Positions 51,691 to 60,566 of a DNA stretch of 62,211 nucleotides are shown here, piece after piece. Position numbers and translations under genes: made by a program. Positions within the stretch are counted from its first letter, which is position 1; each line of letters opens with the position of its first letter. This DNA is from Paractinoplanes deccanensis (GTDB taxonomy: Bacteria > Actinomycetota > Actinomycetes > Mycobacteriales > Micromonosporaceae): positions 1 through 62,211 of the forward strand of contig NZ_BOMI01000171.1 of assembly GCF_016862115.1 (NCBI RefSeq). Direction: 5' to 3'. The notes below the pieces were generated by a model. It worked only from the letters and a program-made list of their open reading frames with translations, did no database searches and was not told where the DNA came from.

Positions 51691-52635
51691 ATGCACGAGG
51701 TCGCTGTTCTCGCCCTGGACGACGTCGTCGCGTTCGATCTCGCGACGCCGCTCGAGGTCTTCTCCCGGGTGCGGCTTGCCGACGGGTCGGTTCCCTATGC
51801 GGTACGCGTGTGCGCTCCCGCGCCGCGGGTCAGCGCCGGGCATTTCACGATCGAAGCGGCGTTCGGCCTCGAGGCGCTCGCGAGCGCGGACACGATCGTG
51901 GTTCCCGGGGTTCACGAGCCCGCTCACCCCGTACGGCCCGAGGTCCTGACAGCGCTGCGCACGGCCGCGCGCCGCGGCACCCGGATCGCCTCCGTCTGCG
52001 CCGGCGCGTTCGTCCTCGCCGCGACCGGCCTGCTGGACGGGCGCCGCGCCACCACCCATTGGGCCGGCGCCGACGCGTTCCGGGCCATGTTTCCGCGGGT
52101 CGAGCTGGACCCGGGCGTGCTCTACGTCGACGAGGGTCAGTTCCTCACGTCGGCGGGCGCGGCCGCCGGGCTGGACCTCTGCCTGCACCTGGTGCGCCGC
52201 GACCACGGCTCGGCGGTGGCCGCCGGCGCTGCCCGCCTGTCGGTGATGCCGATGGAGCGGGAAGGCGGCCAGGCGCAGTTCATCGTGCCGGAGCGGCCGC
52301 CGGCCCCGCGCGGTTCGGCCCTGGAGCCGCTGCTGCTCTGGCTGGAGGAGGACGCCCCGGCGGACCTGACGCTCGACGACCTCGCGGCCAAGGCGGGCAT
52401 GAGCACCCGTACGCTGAACCGGCGCTTCCGCGAGCACACCGGCACCACGCCGTTGCAGTGGCTGCACCGGGCCCGCGTGCGCCGGGCGCAGCACCTGCTG
52501 GAGACGACCGACCGGCCGGTGGACCGGATCGGCGCGGAGGTCGGCTTCGGGTCGCCGACAGCCTTTCGTGACCGTTTCAAGCGGATCGTCGGGACGAGCC
52601 CGCAGGGTTATCGGCGCGCCTTCACGCGACGTTAG
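51691..52635 (+). CDS. GlxA family transcriptional regulator (DJ-1/PfpI plus AraC HTH)
   Basis: Predicted 314-residue regulator. Residues 1-175 are a DJ-1/PfpI-like domain with the nucleophile-elbow Cys in ASVCAGAFVLAATGLLDGRR. Residues 215-310 are an AraC-type double HTH (LAAKAGMSTRTLNRRFREHT, IGAEVGFGSPTAFRDRFKRI). It is divergent from the two small membrane-protein genes, its likely targets. Its 3' end overlaps the YceI gene by 14 bp. Confidence 0.95.
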   Translation: MHEVAVLALDDVVAFDLATPLEVFSRVRLADGSVPYAVRVCAPAPRVSAGHFTIEAAFGLEALASADTIVVPGVHEPAHPVRPEVLTALRTAARRGTRIASVCAGAFVLAATGLLDGRRATTHWAGADAFRAMFPRVELDPGVLYVDEGQFLTSAGAAAGLDLCLHLVRRDHGSAVAAGAARLSVMPMEREGGQAQFIVPERPPAPRGSALEPLLLWLEEDAPADLTLDDLAAKAGMSTRTLNRRFREHTGTTPLQWLHRARVRRAQHLLETTDRPVDRIGAEVGFGSPTAFRDRFKRIVGTSPQGYRRAFTRR

Positions 52636-53296
52636 ACTCCGCGAGCGCCTCGCCGGCGATCTCGATCTTGACGGTCTTGCCGACCAGGAAGCCGCCGGTC
52701 TCCAGGGCCACGTTCCAGACCAGGCCGAAGTCCTCCCGCTCGAACTGTGCCGTCGCGCTGAAACCGAAGATGTCCCGGCCGTACGGGTCGCGGCGGGCGC
52801 CGCCGTACTCGACCTGAAGGTCGACCGGGCGGGTCACGTCGCGGATGGTCAGCAGGCCGTTGACGACGAACTTGCCGCTCGGCCGGGCCGCGGCGGGGAT
52901 GTCGGCCGCGTTCGCGCGCCGGGTCAGCGGGTTGTTGCGCAGCCGGGCCCACAGGAAGATCGCGTCGTTGCTCTCCTGCCACTGCACGCCGGTGCTGCGG
53001 TACTCGAGCGTCGGGTAGTTCTCGACGTCGAGGAAGTCGGGGCTCGACAGGTGGGTGTCGCGGTCGGGGTTGTGCGTGGTGATGCTGGTCGCGTCGATCG
53101 TGGCGGTGACCGACGACTGCCTCGGGTCCTCGGCGACGACGATCGTGGCGGTGCCCTTGGCGAACTCGCCGCGGATCGGGCTGACCATCATGTGCTGGGC
53201 CAGGAAGCCGAGCCGTTTGTGCGCCTCGTCGAGCACATACACACCCGGGTCGGGAATGGTCAGGCCGTTCCATTCGCGGATCGGTCGGTCGACCAT
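52622..53296 (-). CDS. YceI family protein
   Basis: Predicted 224-residue lipocalin-like YceI protein, a family that binds isoprenoid or other lipids. It has VYVLDEAHKRLGFLAQHMMV, FAKGTATIVVAEDP, DTHLSSPDFLDVENYPTLEY and the late VNGLLTIRDVTRPVDLQV. No signal peptide is found, as in many actinobacterial members. ATG 53296 is used. Confidence 0.93.
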   Translation of the reverse strand: MVDRPIREWNGLTIPDPGVYVLDEAHKRLGFLAQHMMVSPIRGEFAKGTATIVVAEDPRQSSVTATIDATSITTHNPDRDTHLSSPDFLDVENYPTLEYRSTGVQWQESNDAIFLWARLRNNPLTRRANAADIPAAARPSGKFVVNGLLTIRDVTRPVDLQVEYGGARRDPYGRDIFGFSATAQFEREDFGLVWNVALETGGFLVGKTVKIEIAGEALAESNVA

Positions 53297-53519
53297 GCTT
53301 CGAATCACCCCTCGGCCAGTCGGTAATCCAGCTGATCTTAGGACGTTCGATTTTGAAAAACCTGAGTGTGCGCAGCTCAGTGGCCCAAGACACTGTCGGC
53401 AAAGGACCTGTTGGTCCGGTTTATGAGCGAGCGGAGTCACATATCCGACGTAGTCGTAGCTCAGGGTTCCAATTGCCGAAACAAAGAGTCAACAGTGACG
53501 CGCGCCACTGCATTCGCGA

Positions 53520-54461
53520 CTACGCGCCGCAGTAACGCGGTGCGTCCGTCAGGTTGTCGCGCGTGATCAGTTGCATCGGCGCGCGAGTGATCTTGTTGGG
53601 CCGTCCGCCGTCGAGCATGTCCAGCACGTTCTCGACGGCCTTCTCGCCGAGCGCGCTCGCCGAGTTGGCGACCGTGGCGGCGAAGCGGCCGTCCTTCACG
53701 GCGGCGAGGCCCTCGTCCGTACCGTTTACCGTGACGATCTTGACCTTCTTGCCGGACCCCCGGAACGCCTCCGCGGCGCCGAACGCCATGTCCTCGTTCG
53801 CCACGAAGGCGTAGTCGAGGGTGGGATGCTGGGCGATCATCGCCGCGGCGACGGCCTTCGCCCTGCCCCGGTTGTACATGCCCGGCTGCGTCGCGACGAC
53901 CTTCACGTTCGCCGGCAGGGCGCTCTTGAGGCCGGACACGACCTGGTCGGAGGCGGCGCCGGGAGCGCCCGCGATGACGCCGAGCGTGCGCGGGCGGCCG
54001 ACCGCGTCGTTGCTCACCCAGCCCGCGTCGAGCGCGCCGATCTGGTACTGGTCGACGGTGACCGCGCCGAGGATCCCGCCGAGGTCGTCGGGCATCACGG
54101 AGGTCAGGAAGATCGGGATGCCGGCCGCCCGGGCCCGCGCGATGTCGGTGCGGAGCTGCTCGACGTCGACGGTCTGCACGATGAGCGCGTCGACTCGCTG
54201 GGCGATCAGGCTCTCGATGTTGGCGAGCTCCTGCTCGGGCCGTTGCCGGGAGTTCACCGAGACGACTCGGGCGCCGCGGGTGGTGGCCTCGCGCTCGACG
54301 GCCTGCTGGAGGCACTGGTGGAACTCGGTGCTCGCGCCGTTGACGAAGCCCAGCGTCACGGTGCCGTCGCGGGCCTGCGAGGCCTCGCCGCAGCCGGGCG
54401 CGGCGGCGAGGCAGGCAACGGCGGCCAGCGCCGCGGAGACGGCGCGAAGAGATCCGGGCAT
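53520..54461 (-). CDS. sugar-type ABC substrate-binding lipoprotein (RbsB-like)
   Basis: Predicted 313-residue periplasmic-binding protein type I lipoprotein. The signal peptide ends at a lipobox with Cys24 (AAAPGCGEAS). Features include GFVNGASTEFHQCLQQAVER, SLIAQRVDALIVQTVD, AFVANEDMAFGAAEAF and KIVTVNGTDEGLAAVKDGRF. No permease or ATPase is nearby, so it is an orphan or works with a distant transporter. The gap before the next gene (53297-53519) holds a weak hairpin, GGACC-TGTT-GGTCC, at 53404-53417. Confidence 0.92.
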   Translation of the reverse strand: MPGSLRAVSAALAAVACLAAAPGCGEASQARDGTVTLGFVNGASTEFHQCLQQAVEREATTRGARVVSVNSRQRPEQELANIESLIAQRVDALIVQTVDVEQLRTDIARARAAGIPIFLTSVMPDDLGGILGAVTVDQYQIGALDAGWVSNDAVGRPRTLGVIAGAPGAASDQVVSGLKSALPANVKVVATQPGMYNRGRAKAVAAAMIAQHPTLDYAFVANEDMAFGAAEAFRGSGKKVKIVTVNGTDEGLAAVKDGRFAATVANSASALGEKAVENVLDMLDGGRPNKITRAPMQLITRDNLTDAPRYCGA

Positions 54462-54596
54462 CGACGACTCACCTTGTGACGAGGACCACTCAGGACAGTG
54501 CGCCGAACCGTAACAACGGCCGTCAGCTGCTCAAACGTCCCCGAGCGCAAGGTAAGCGTGCGGATCTCGTCGCCTCGTCGCCTCGGCGGCCCGGGC

Positions 54597-55586
54597 TCAG
54601 AGGCCCAGCGCCTTGCCGGTGAGCTCGATCGAGTGCACGCGGTCGGCGAGCTCGGCGGCGTGGTGGGCGAGGATCAGCTCGTCCGCGCCGACCGAGGTGG
54701 CGAAGGCCCGCAGCTGGTCGGCGACCTCGTCGGCGGTGCCCGTCGCGGTGTAGCGGGTCATCGCGGCCAGCGACGCGCCGTTCGGCGAGGCCAGGAAGGC
54801 GTCGATCTCGGCGTCGGTGAAGTTGGCGCCGCGCGCGCCCCGGGTCAGCATCGAGCGGGTCCGGGCCCGGTAGGCGACCGTCTTCTGCTGCTCGGCGGCC
54901 GCGCGGTCGTCGGCGGCGAAGACGTTCATGCCGGCGATCACGTACGGCTCGGCGAGCTGCGCCGACGGGCGGAACTTCTCGCGGTAGACGGCCACCGCGG
55001 TGTGCAGCGCGTCGGGCGCGAAGTGCGAGGCGAACGCGTACGGCAGGCCGAGCTGAGCGGCGAGGTTGGCGCCGAACAGCGACGAGCCGAGGATGTAGAG
55101 CGGCACCACCTCGCCGGCGCGCGGCACCGCCTGCACGCCCGGCACCCGCGAGTGGCCGGTGAGGTAGCCCTGGAGCTCCAGCACGTCCTCGGGGAACGAG
55201 TCGGCCGAGGCGTTGTCGCGGCGCAGGGCGAGCATCGTGTTCTGGTCGCTGCCGGGCGCGCGTCCCAGGCCCAGGTCGATGCGGCCGGGGTAGAGGGTCG
55301 CGAGCGTGCCGAACTGCTCGGCGATGACCAGCGGCGAGTGGTTGGGCAGCATGATGCCGCCGGCGCCGAGCCGGATCGTCTCGGTGTGCGCGGCCACGTA
55401 GCCGATCACCACGCTCGTCGCCGAGGACGCGATCGTCGGCATGTTGTGGTGCTCCGCGTACCACACCCGGCGGTAGCCGCTGCGCTCCGCGGCCCGGGCG
55501 AGCTCGACGCTCGCGGCGAAGCTGTCCCGCGCGGTCTGGCCGGCGGAGATGGGCGCGAGGTCGAGCAGCGACAGCGCTGGCGCCAT
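54597..55586 (-). CDS. LLM class flavin-dependent oxidoreductase
   Basis: Predicted 329-residue luciferase-like monooxygenase. It has the family's VWYAEHHNMPTIASSATSV, GGIMLPNHSPLVIAEQFGTL and LYPGRIDLGLGRAPGSD, with the ending ADELILAHHAAELADR. The substrate is unknown. GGGAGG before ATG 55586 is a good ribosome-binding site but touches an 11-bp inverted repeat (55600-55635). It lies downstream of the methyltransferase gene on the same strand. Confidence 0.95.
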   Translation of the reverse strand: MAPALSLLDLAPISAGQTARDSFAASVELARAAERSGYRRVWYAEHHNMPTIASSATSVVIGYVAAHTETIRLGAGGIMLPNHSPLVIAEQFGTLATLYPGRIDLGLGRAPGSDQNTMLALRRDNASADSFPEDVLELQGYLTGHSRVPGVQAVPRAGEVVPLYILGSSLFGANLAAQLGLPYAFASHFAPDALHTAVAVYREKFRPSAQLAEPYVIAGMNVFAADDRAAAEQQKTVAYRARTRSMLTRGARGANFTDAEIDAFLASPNGASLAAMTRYTATGTADEVADQLRAFATSVGADELILAHHAAELADRVHSIELTGKALGL

Positions 55587-55599
55587 GGTGGTGTGCCTC

Positions 55600-55635
55600 C
55601 CGGGGAGTAGGTTCAGGGTTGAAGCTACTCCCCGG
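55600..55635 (-). promoter_or_regulatory. perfect 11-bp inverted repeat at ribosome-binding site
   Basis: CCGGGGAGTAG (55600-55610) and CTACTCCCCGG (55625-55635) pair perfectly with a 14-nt loop. On the minus strand it sits directly before and partly covers the GGGAGG site of the oxidoreductase gene. It could be an operator, a terminator of the methyltransferase gene, or a translational switch. Confidence 0.65.
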
Positions 55636-55661
55636 TCCTTACGTCGACACTATGCCGGGGA

Positions 55662-56267
55662 TCACTTGGTACGCCGGAAAGCGTCCAGCAGGAACCATTC
55701 GTCCTCGTGGTGGACGATCCGGTCGAGCCCGGGCCGCTCGGCGATCGCCGCGTGCACGTTGAAGCCGTCGTAGTTGCCGCCGTCGGCGCGGTTGCTGAAG
55801 TGCACCGAGACGAGGTCGCCACCCGGCTGGAGGCGCTCGGTGAGCCCGTCGAGCAGCAGGCCCAGGTCCGCCGCGGACAGGTAGTAGAGCAGGTCGCCGA
55901 TGACGATCAGGTCGAACGTTCCGTCCGGCATGTCGGCCGGCAGGTTCGCCCGCTCGAACCGGACGTTCGGCAGGTCCTCGACCGTGTTGCGGCCGGTCTC
56001 CACCGCCTCCTCCACCGAGTCGACGGCGAGCACCTCGTCGCAGCGCGCCGCCAGCATGCGGGTGAGCAGCCCGATCGAGGCGCCCGGCTCGTAGCAGCGC
56101 CGGTAGCGCTCGCGGGGCAGGCTGGCCACCGTCACCGCGTACTTGCGGCGGTCGTGCCACTTGGTGGCGAGGTCCCACGGGTCGTTCTTCGCCAGGTAGA
56201 GCCCGGTGAAGTAGTCGAGGGAGACCGTCGCCTCCGGCGGTTGTGCGTCATCAAGAGCTCGTGCCAC
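55662..56267 (-). CDS. SAM-dependent methyltransferase (NodS-like)
   Basis: Predicted 201-residue class I methyltransferase. The opening SLDYFTGLYLAKNDPWDLAT and KWHDRRKYAVTVASLPRERY are typical of the NodS-like group, followed by the SAM motif CYEPGASIGLLTRMLAARC and DLIVIGDLLYYLS. GTG 56267 is used. The substrate is unknown. A perfect inverted repeat lies 27 bp beyond its stop. Confidence 0.9.
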   Translation of the reverse strand: MARALDDAQPPEATVSLDYFTGLYLAKNDPWDLATKWHDRRKYAVTVASLPRERYRRCYEPGASIGLLTRMLAARCDEVLAVDSVEEAVETGRNTVEDLPNVRFERANLPADMPDGTFDLIVIGDLLYYLSAADLGLLLDGLTERLQPGGDLVSVHFSNRADGGNYDGFNVHAAIAERPGLDRIVHHEDEWFLLDAFRRTK

Positions 56268-56372
56268 GCCCTGAATTGTGCCGGAGGCGCGGAAAGCTCA
56301 TTCATCCCGAGTCGCTGCCGATGGGGTCTATGACTGCTTGCGCGCCAGGGATCGCCGGGAAGGAGAGGCGTG

Positions 56373-57809
56373 ATGCCGACCCGTCGCCGTGCGCGCGTGT
56401 CCTCCGGCGAGGCGGGCTTCACGATCGTCGAGGTCATCGTCGCGATCGCCATCGTCACCATCGTCATGCTCTCGCTCGCCTCCACGTTCGTGGTCAGCTC
56501 CCGGGTCACCAACCACCAGGGTGACCGGCTCGCCGCGATCCAGGCCGCCGACGACGCGATGGAGCGGGTGCGGGCGCTGCAGTCCTCGGCCATCCTCACC
56601 GGCCGCGACCTCAAGAGCTCGACGGCCCAGGCGCAGAGCGCGCCCGCTGAGGTGAAGGCCCTGGTCAACGGCGTGATGGCGTACGACTCGTCGGCCGACG
56701 ACGACGCCGGCACCTGCGGGATCACCGCGACCACCGCGCCGTCGGCGGCCACCTCGACCGTCCTCTCCGCCTGCGCGGCCGCGCTGCCCACCAGCTATCT
56801 GACGTTCACGCTCAACGGCGTCGTCTACCGGCAGCACTGGTACATCTACGAGTGCGCGCGTAAGGACTCGGCCTGCACCACGACCGGCGTCGACGACCCG
56901 GCGGCCGGCTACACCCAGTTCTTCCAGGTCGTCGTCTCGGTCACCTGGACCGGGCGGTTCTGCGCGACGGGCACCTGCGCGTACGCGTCGTCCTCGCTGA
57001 TCGGCCGCACCACCGACGAGCCCATCTTCAACACCAAGGTCACGCTGACCTCGCCCGGCGACCAGACCCACGAGCAGACCGTCGCCGTCTCCGTCCAGGT
57101 GCCGTACGCGGGCGGAGAGGGCGCCCTGACCTGGGGCGCCACCGGCCTGCCGCCCGGGCTCACCATCGACACCGGCACCGGCCTGATCACCGGCCGGCCG
57201 ACCACGGTGGGCTCCTACACGCCGACCGTCGTGGTCACCGACAACACCGGGCAGACGTCCTCGATCAGCTTCAACTGGGCGATCACCTCCGGTCCCGTGG
57301 TCGCCGGCCCCACGGCGGTGACCTCGAACGGGGGCACGACGGTGAGCCAGGCGTTCACCGCGACGCTCGGCACCACGCCGTACACCTGGACCGCCACCGG
57401 CCTGCCGCCCGGCCTGACGATCGGCTCCGGCACCGGCACGGTCACCGGCAAGCCGACCACCGCGGGCACCTTCGCGGCCACGATCACGGCCACGGACAAG
57501 GTCGGCGCGGTCGGCACCCACGCCGTCACCTGGACCGTGCCCGCGCTGGCGGTCACCTTCACGCCGCCGGCCGCCAAGGCGAAGACCGCCATCACCAGCA
57601 CCTCCGCGACCGCGACGGGAGGCGTCATCGCGTACAAGAACTGGACCGCGACCGGGCTGCCCAGCGGCGTCACCATCAACGCCACCAGCGGTCAGGTCAG
57701 CGGTACGCCCGGCGCCGCCGGCACGTACACCGTCAAGATCTCGGTGACCGACTCGGCGGCGACGCCGGTGACCGCCTCGTGGACCGGCACCTGGACGGTG
57801 ACGTCGTGA
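56373..57809 (+). CDS. prepilin-like protein with three Ig-like repeats
   Basis: Predicted 478-residue pseudopilin. A 15-residue leader ends in Gly before FTIVEVIVAIAIVTIVMLSL, with Glu at +5, the classic class III signal cut by prepilin peptidase. Residues about 245-478 contain three copies of a putative Ig (He_PIG-like) repeat marked by ATGLPPGLTI and TGRPTT/TGKPTT. Between are Cys-containing spacer loops (residues 105-215). ATG 56373 has an AGGAG ribosome-binding site. It overlaps the next gene as GTGA and is the first of a three-gene minor-pilin cluster. Confidence 0.9.
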   Translation: MPTRRRARVSSGEAGFTIVEVIVAIAIVTIVMLSLASTFVVSSRVTNHQGDRLAAIQAADDAMERVRALQSSAILTGRDLKSSTAQAQSAPAEVKALVNGVMAYDSSADDDAGTCGITATTAPSAATSTVLSACAAALPTSYLTFTLNGVVYRQHWYIYECARKDSACTTTGVDDPAAGYTQFFQVVVSVTWTGRFCATGTCAYASSSLIGRTTDEPIFNTKVTLTSPGDQTHEQTVAVSVQVPYAGGEGALTWGATGLPPGLTIDTGTGLITGRPTTVGSYTPTVVVTDNTGQTSSISFNWAITSGPVVAGPTAVTSNGGTTVSQAFTATLGTTPYTWTATGLPPGLTIGSGTGTVTGKPTTAGTFAATITATDKVGAVGTHAVTWTVPALAVTFTPPAAKAKTAITSTSATATGGVIAYKNWTATGLPSGVTINATSGQVSGTPGAAGTYTVKISVTDSAATPVTASWTGTWTVTS

Positions 57810-58435
57810 GGCGGCGCGACGACGACGGCTACACGCTCATGGAGCTGATGGCGGCCATGGCCGTCATGTCGATCTTCATGGCCATCGTCACCACGGCGAT
57901 CCTGCAGATCTACCGCTCGGTCGGCGAGACCGACCAGTCCGCGGACGTGCAGAACCAGGTCGAGACGGCGTTCGTCCGCCTCGACCGCGAGGTGCGCTAC
58001 GCCAGCGCGATCAGCGACCCCGCCCAGGTCGACGGCGACTACTACGTGGAGTACCTGATCAACCGGGACTCGGTGAACACCTGCGTGGAGCTGCGCCTGC
58101 GGCCCTCCACCGGCCAGCTCCAGCGGCGCGAGTGGGCGCAGGCCGTCACGCCGACCGCCCCGAGCGCCTGGACCACGCTCACCGCCAACGTGGCGCTCAG
58201 CACGAGCGGCACCACCACCGTCCCGCCGTTCACCACCGTGGCAGCCGACACCAACTCGCTCACCGGCTTCCGCTTCCAGCGGCTCGCCGTCGCCTTCCGC
58301 AGCGTCACCGACGACGCGGTCCGCGAGACCAGCGTGACCTTCACGGCGCTCAACGCGGTCGGCACCAGCAGCCTCAGCGGCAGCGGCTCCAGCAACTCCG
58401 CCACCTGCATCGAGGGCCGGAGCGTGGCGTCATGA
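57806..58435 (+). CDS. prepilin-like minor pilin (PilW/GspJ-like)
   Basis: Predicted 209-residue pseudopilin. An 8-residue leader ends in Gly before YTLMELMAAMAVMSIFMAI, again with Glu at +5. The remaining part is a beta-rich pilin head (VETAFVRLDREVRYASAISD, ETSVTFTALNAVG). GTG 57806 overlaps the preceding stop, and its stop overlaps the next start as ATGA. Its size and head resemble PilW/GspJ, but the assignment to one subclass is inferred. Confidence 0.88.
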   Translation: MRRRDDDGYTLMELMAAMAVMSIFMAIVTTAILQIYRSVGETDQSADVQNQVETAFVRLDREVRYASAISDPAQVDGDYYVEYLINRDSVNTCVELRLRPSTGQLQRREWAQAVTPTAPSAWTTLTANVALSTSGTTTVPPFTTVAADTNSLTGFRFQRLAVAFRSVTDDAVRETSVTFTALNAVGTSSLSGSGSSNSATCIEGRSVAS

Positions 58436-60003
58436 CCGGCCCGCGCCGCGACGACCGGGGCTCCATCGCGCTGGCCATGCTCGTCGTGCTGATCGGCACC
58501 CTGCTGAGCGCCATCCTCATCACCACGGTCATCGCGCAGATCAAGACCGGCGACACCGGGGCGCGGCGGGTGCACGCGCTGCACGCCGCGCAGGCCGGGC
58601 TCGAGGCAGGTCTCGCCCAGGTACGGGCGGCGGTCGACTACGACAGCGCCGGCAACGTGGTCACCGACGACGACAACAACCGGGTCGGTGTGCTCGCGAA
58701 GCTGCCCTGCGGCGCCCTCGCGGGCACGGTCGCCGGCGCCGGCACACCCAGCTACACGGTGACGCCCCGCTACTACGACTCCGACCCGCAGAGCGGCACG
58801 GCCACCGAGATCAGTTGTACGGCCGGCCGCGGCCCCGCGAACACGCCGGCCTACGTCCGGTTCACGGCGGTCGGCACCTCCGGCGCGGCGAACCGGACCC
58901 TGCTCGGCACGTACGTCGTGCACACCACGAACGCGAACACCTCCGGTGGCCTGCTGCGCGTCTACCGGGCCAACGACACGTACCGGGACCTCTGCGTCGA
59001 CGCCGGCAGCGGCACCCCGGCCGCCGGTGACGTGGTGGAGCTCCAGACGTGCAGCGCCGGCAAGGTGTCGCAGACCTGGGCGTACGCGTCGACGCTGCAA
59101 TTCGTGCTCGTGTCGTCCCAGGTCGGCTCCAACGCGCTCGGCATGTGCCTCGACGGCGGGGCCACCCACGCGGTCGGCAACCTGCTCACCATGCAGCCGT
59201 GCGCCGCGGACACCGCCAAGACCCTGTACCGGCAGCAGTGGAGCTTCGACGACAACGCCAACCTGCTCGGCAGCAAGACCGACAGCTCCAACACCGACGG
59301 CTACTGCCTCAACGTGACAAGCCCCAACACGGTGGGCAGCACGATCTTCCTGACCAACAAGAACTGCGGCGGCGGCTACAACAACGTCAAGACCTTCTCG
59401 CCGGACTCGAACGTGGGCGCCGGCAAGGCGTCGTCGGCGGAGGGCCAGGGCATCGGCATGCTCGTCAACTTCAACCAGTTCGGCCGCTGCCTCGACGTGA
59501 CCGGCAAGAACATCGACGCGACCTTCATGATCGCGTGGCCGTGCAAGCAGAACCCGAACATCGCGAACGTGGCCTGGAACCAGCGGTACAAGCTGCCCGC
59601 GCTGCCGTCGGCCACGGACAGCAAGAAGAACGCGACCGCCGCGAACAAGGCCACCGGCATCATCACCACCACACCGGGCGTCACCTACTGCCTGCAAAGC
59701 CCGCTGAGCACCGCGTACGGCAAATATGTCACCACGAAGCTCTGCGACGGCGGCGCCGACCAACAGTGGACCGTGTACGGGCGCACCGACCAGTACAAGA
59801 CCAGCTACCAGATCGTCGACTCGACCGGCTACTGCCTGATGCCCCGCGACCCGAACGGCACGAACCCCGACCTCTACCAGGCCGTCAACAAGATCAGCAA
59901 GATCTACGTGGGCAAATGCGACGGCTCCACCCTCCAGAAGTGGAACGCCGACCGCAACGTCATCGCCGCCCTGGCGCTCAAGGACATCAACGAGACCAGC
60001 TGA
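58432..60003 (+). CDS. PilX/GspK-like pseudopilin with ricin-type lectin region
   Basis: Predicted 523-residue protein. The N-terminus DDRGSIALAMLVVLIGTLLS is a prepilin-like helix without Glu at +5, as in GspK/PilX tip components. Residues about 170-523 contain four or more Cys-rich segments of the beta-trefoil type: LCVDAGSGTPAAGDVVELQT, MCLDGGATHAVGNLLTMQPC, RCLDVTGKNIDATFMIAWPC and YCLQSPLSTAYGKYVTTKLC, with QTW/QQW-like motifs after several. This resembles ricin B lectin domains and would bind sugars. Its ATG overlaps the previous gene as ATGA. It is likely a tip adhesin, although pilus machinery genes are not in the window. Confidence 0.85.
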   Translation: MTGPRRDDRGSIALAMLVVLIGTLLSAILITTVIAQIKTGDTGARRVHALHAAQAGLEAGLAQVRAAVDYDSAGNVVTDDDNNRVGVLAKLPCGALAGTVAGAGTPSYTVTPRYYDSDPQSGTATEISCTAGRGPANTPAYVRFTAVGTSGAANRTLLGTYVVHTTNANTSGGLLRVYRANDTYRDLCVDAGSGTPAAGDVVELQTCSAGKVSQTWAYASTLQFVLVSSQVGSNALGMCLDGGATHAVGNLLTMQPCAADTAKTLYRQQWSFDDNANLLGSKTDSSNTDGYCLNVTSPNTVGSTIFLTNKNCGGGYNNVKTFSPDSNVGAGKASSAEGQGIGMLVNFNQFGRCLDVTGKNIDATFMIAWPCKQNPNIANVAWNQRYKLPALPSATDSKKNATAANKATGIITTTPGVTYCLQSPLSTAYGKYVTTKLCDGGADQQWTVYGRTDQYKTSYQIVDSTGYCLMPRDPNGTNPDLYQAVNKISKIYVGKCDGSTLQKWNADRNVIAALALKDINETS

Positions 60004-60050
60004 TATCGTCCTCTGCCTGATCTTCGTCGGGACGGTGGGAGGGCTGCGGC

Positions 60051-60566
60051 GTGCGGGAGCAGGCCTTCCACGCGTTCTTCGAGGCCCACCACGTCGAGCT
60101 CTCCCGGCTGGCCTACCTGCTCAGCGGCGACGCCACGGCGGCCGACGACCTCGCGGCGGACGCGCTCACCGAGGTGTGGCGCCACTGGGACCGGGTGGCG
60201 GCCGCTGACGACCCGGCCGCGTACGCCAAAGGCATCGTGGCGAACCTGACCAAGAACTGGATCCGCCGGCAGGGCCGGGCACGGCACGGTCTCGACCGGC
60301 TGCCGTTCACCTGGGCGCGCTCAGCTCCGGACGTGCCGGCCGTGCTCGACGTGCGCAGCGCGCTGCGCCGGCTGCCGTACCGGCGGCGGGCCTGCGTGGT
60401 GCTGAGGTACGCGTTCGACCTGCCGGAACAGGAGGTCGCCGACATCCTCGGCATCTCGGTCGGCACGGTGAAGAGCCAGACGTCACGCGGCGCGAAACAG
60501 CTGGCCGACCTGCTGGCGGACCTGCGGCTGCCCGACCAGCTCGGCGGATGGGAGGTGGCCCGGTGA
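60051..60566 (+). CDS. SigE-family ECF RNA polymerase sigma factor
   Basis: Predicted 171-residue ECF sigma factor. Region 2 covers residues 1-80 (FHAFFEAHHVELSRLAYLLS, DLAADALTEVWRHWDRV); region 4 covers 110-165 (LPYRRRACVVLRYAFDLPEQ, ILGISVGTVKSQTSRGAKQL). GTG 60051 has a GGGAGG ribosome-binding site eight bases upstream. It starts 48 bp after the lectin pseudopilin gene on the same strand and overlaps its partner gene as GTGA. It is the second SigE-family factor in this window. Confidence 0.95.
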   Translation: MREQAFHAFFEAHHVELSRLAYLLSGDATAADDLAADALTEVWRHWDRVAAADDPAAYAKGIVANLTKNWIRRQGRARHGLDRLPFTWARSAPDVPAVLDVRSALRRLPYRRRACVVLRYAFDLPEQEVADILGISVGTVKSQTSRGAKQLADLLADLRLPDQLGGWEVAR

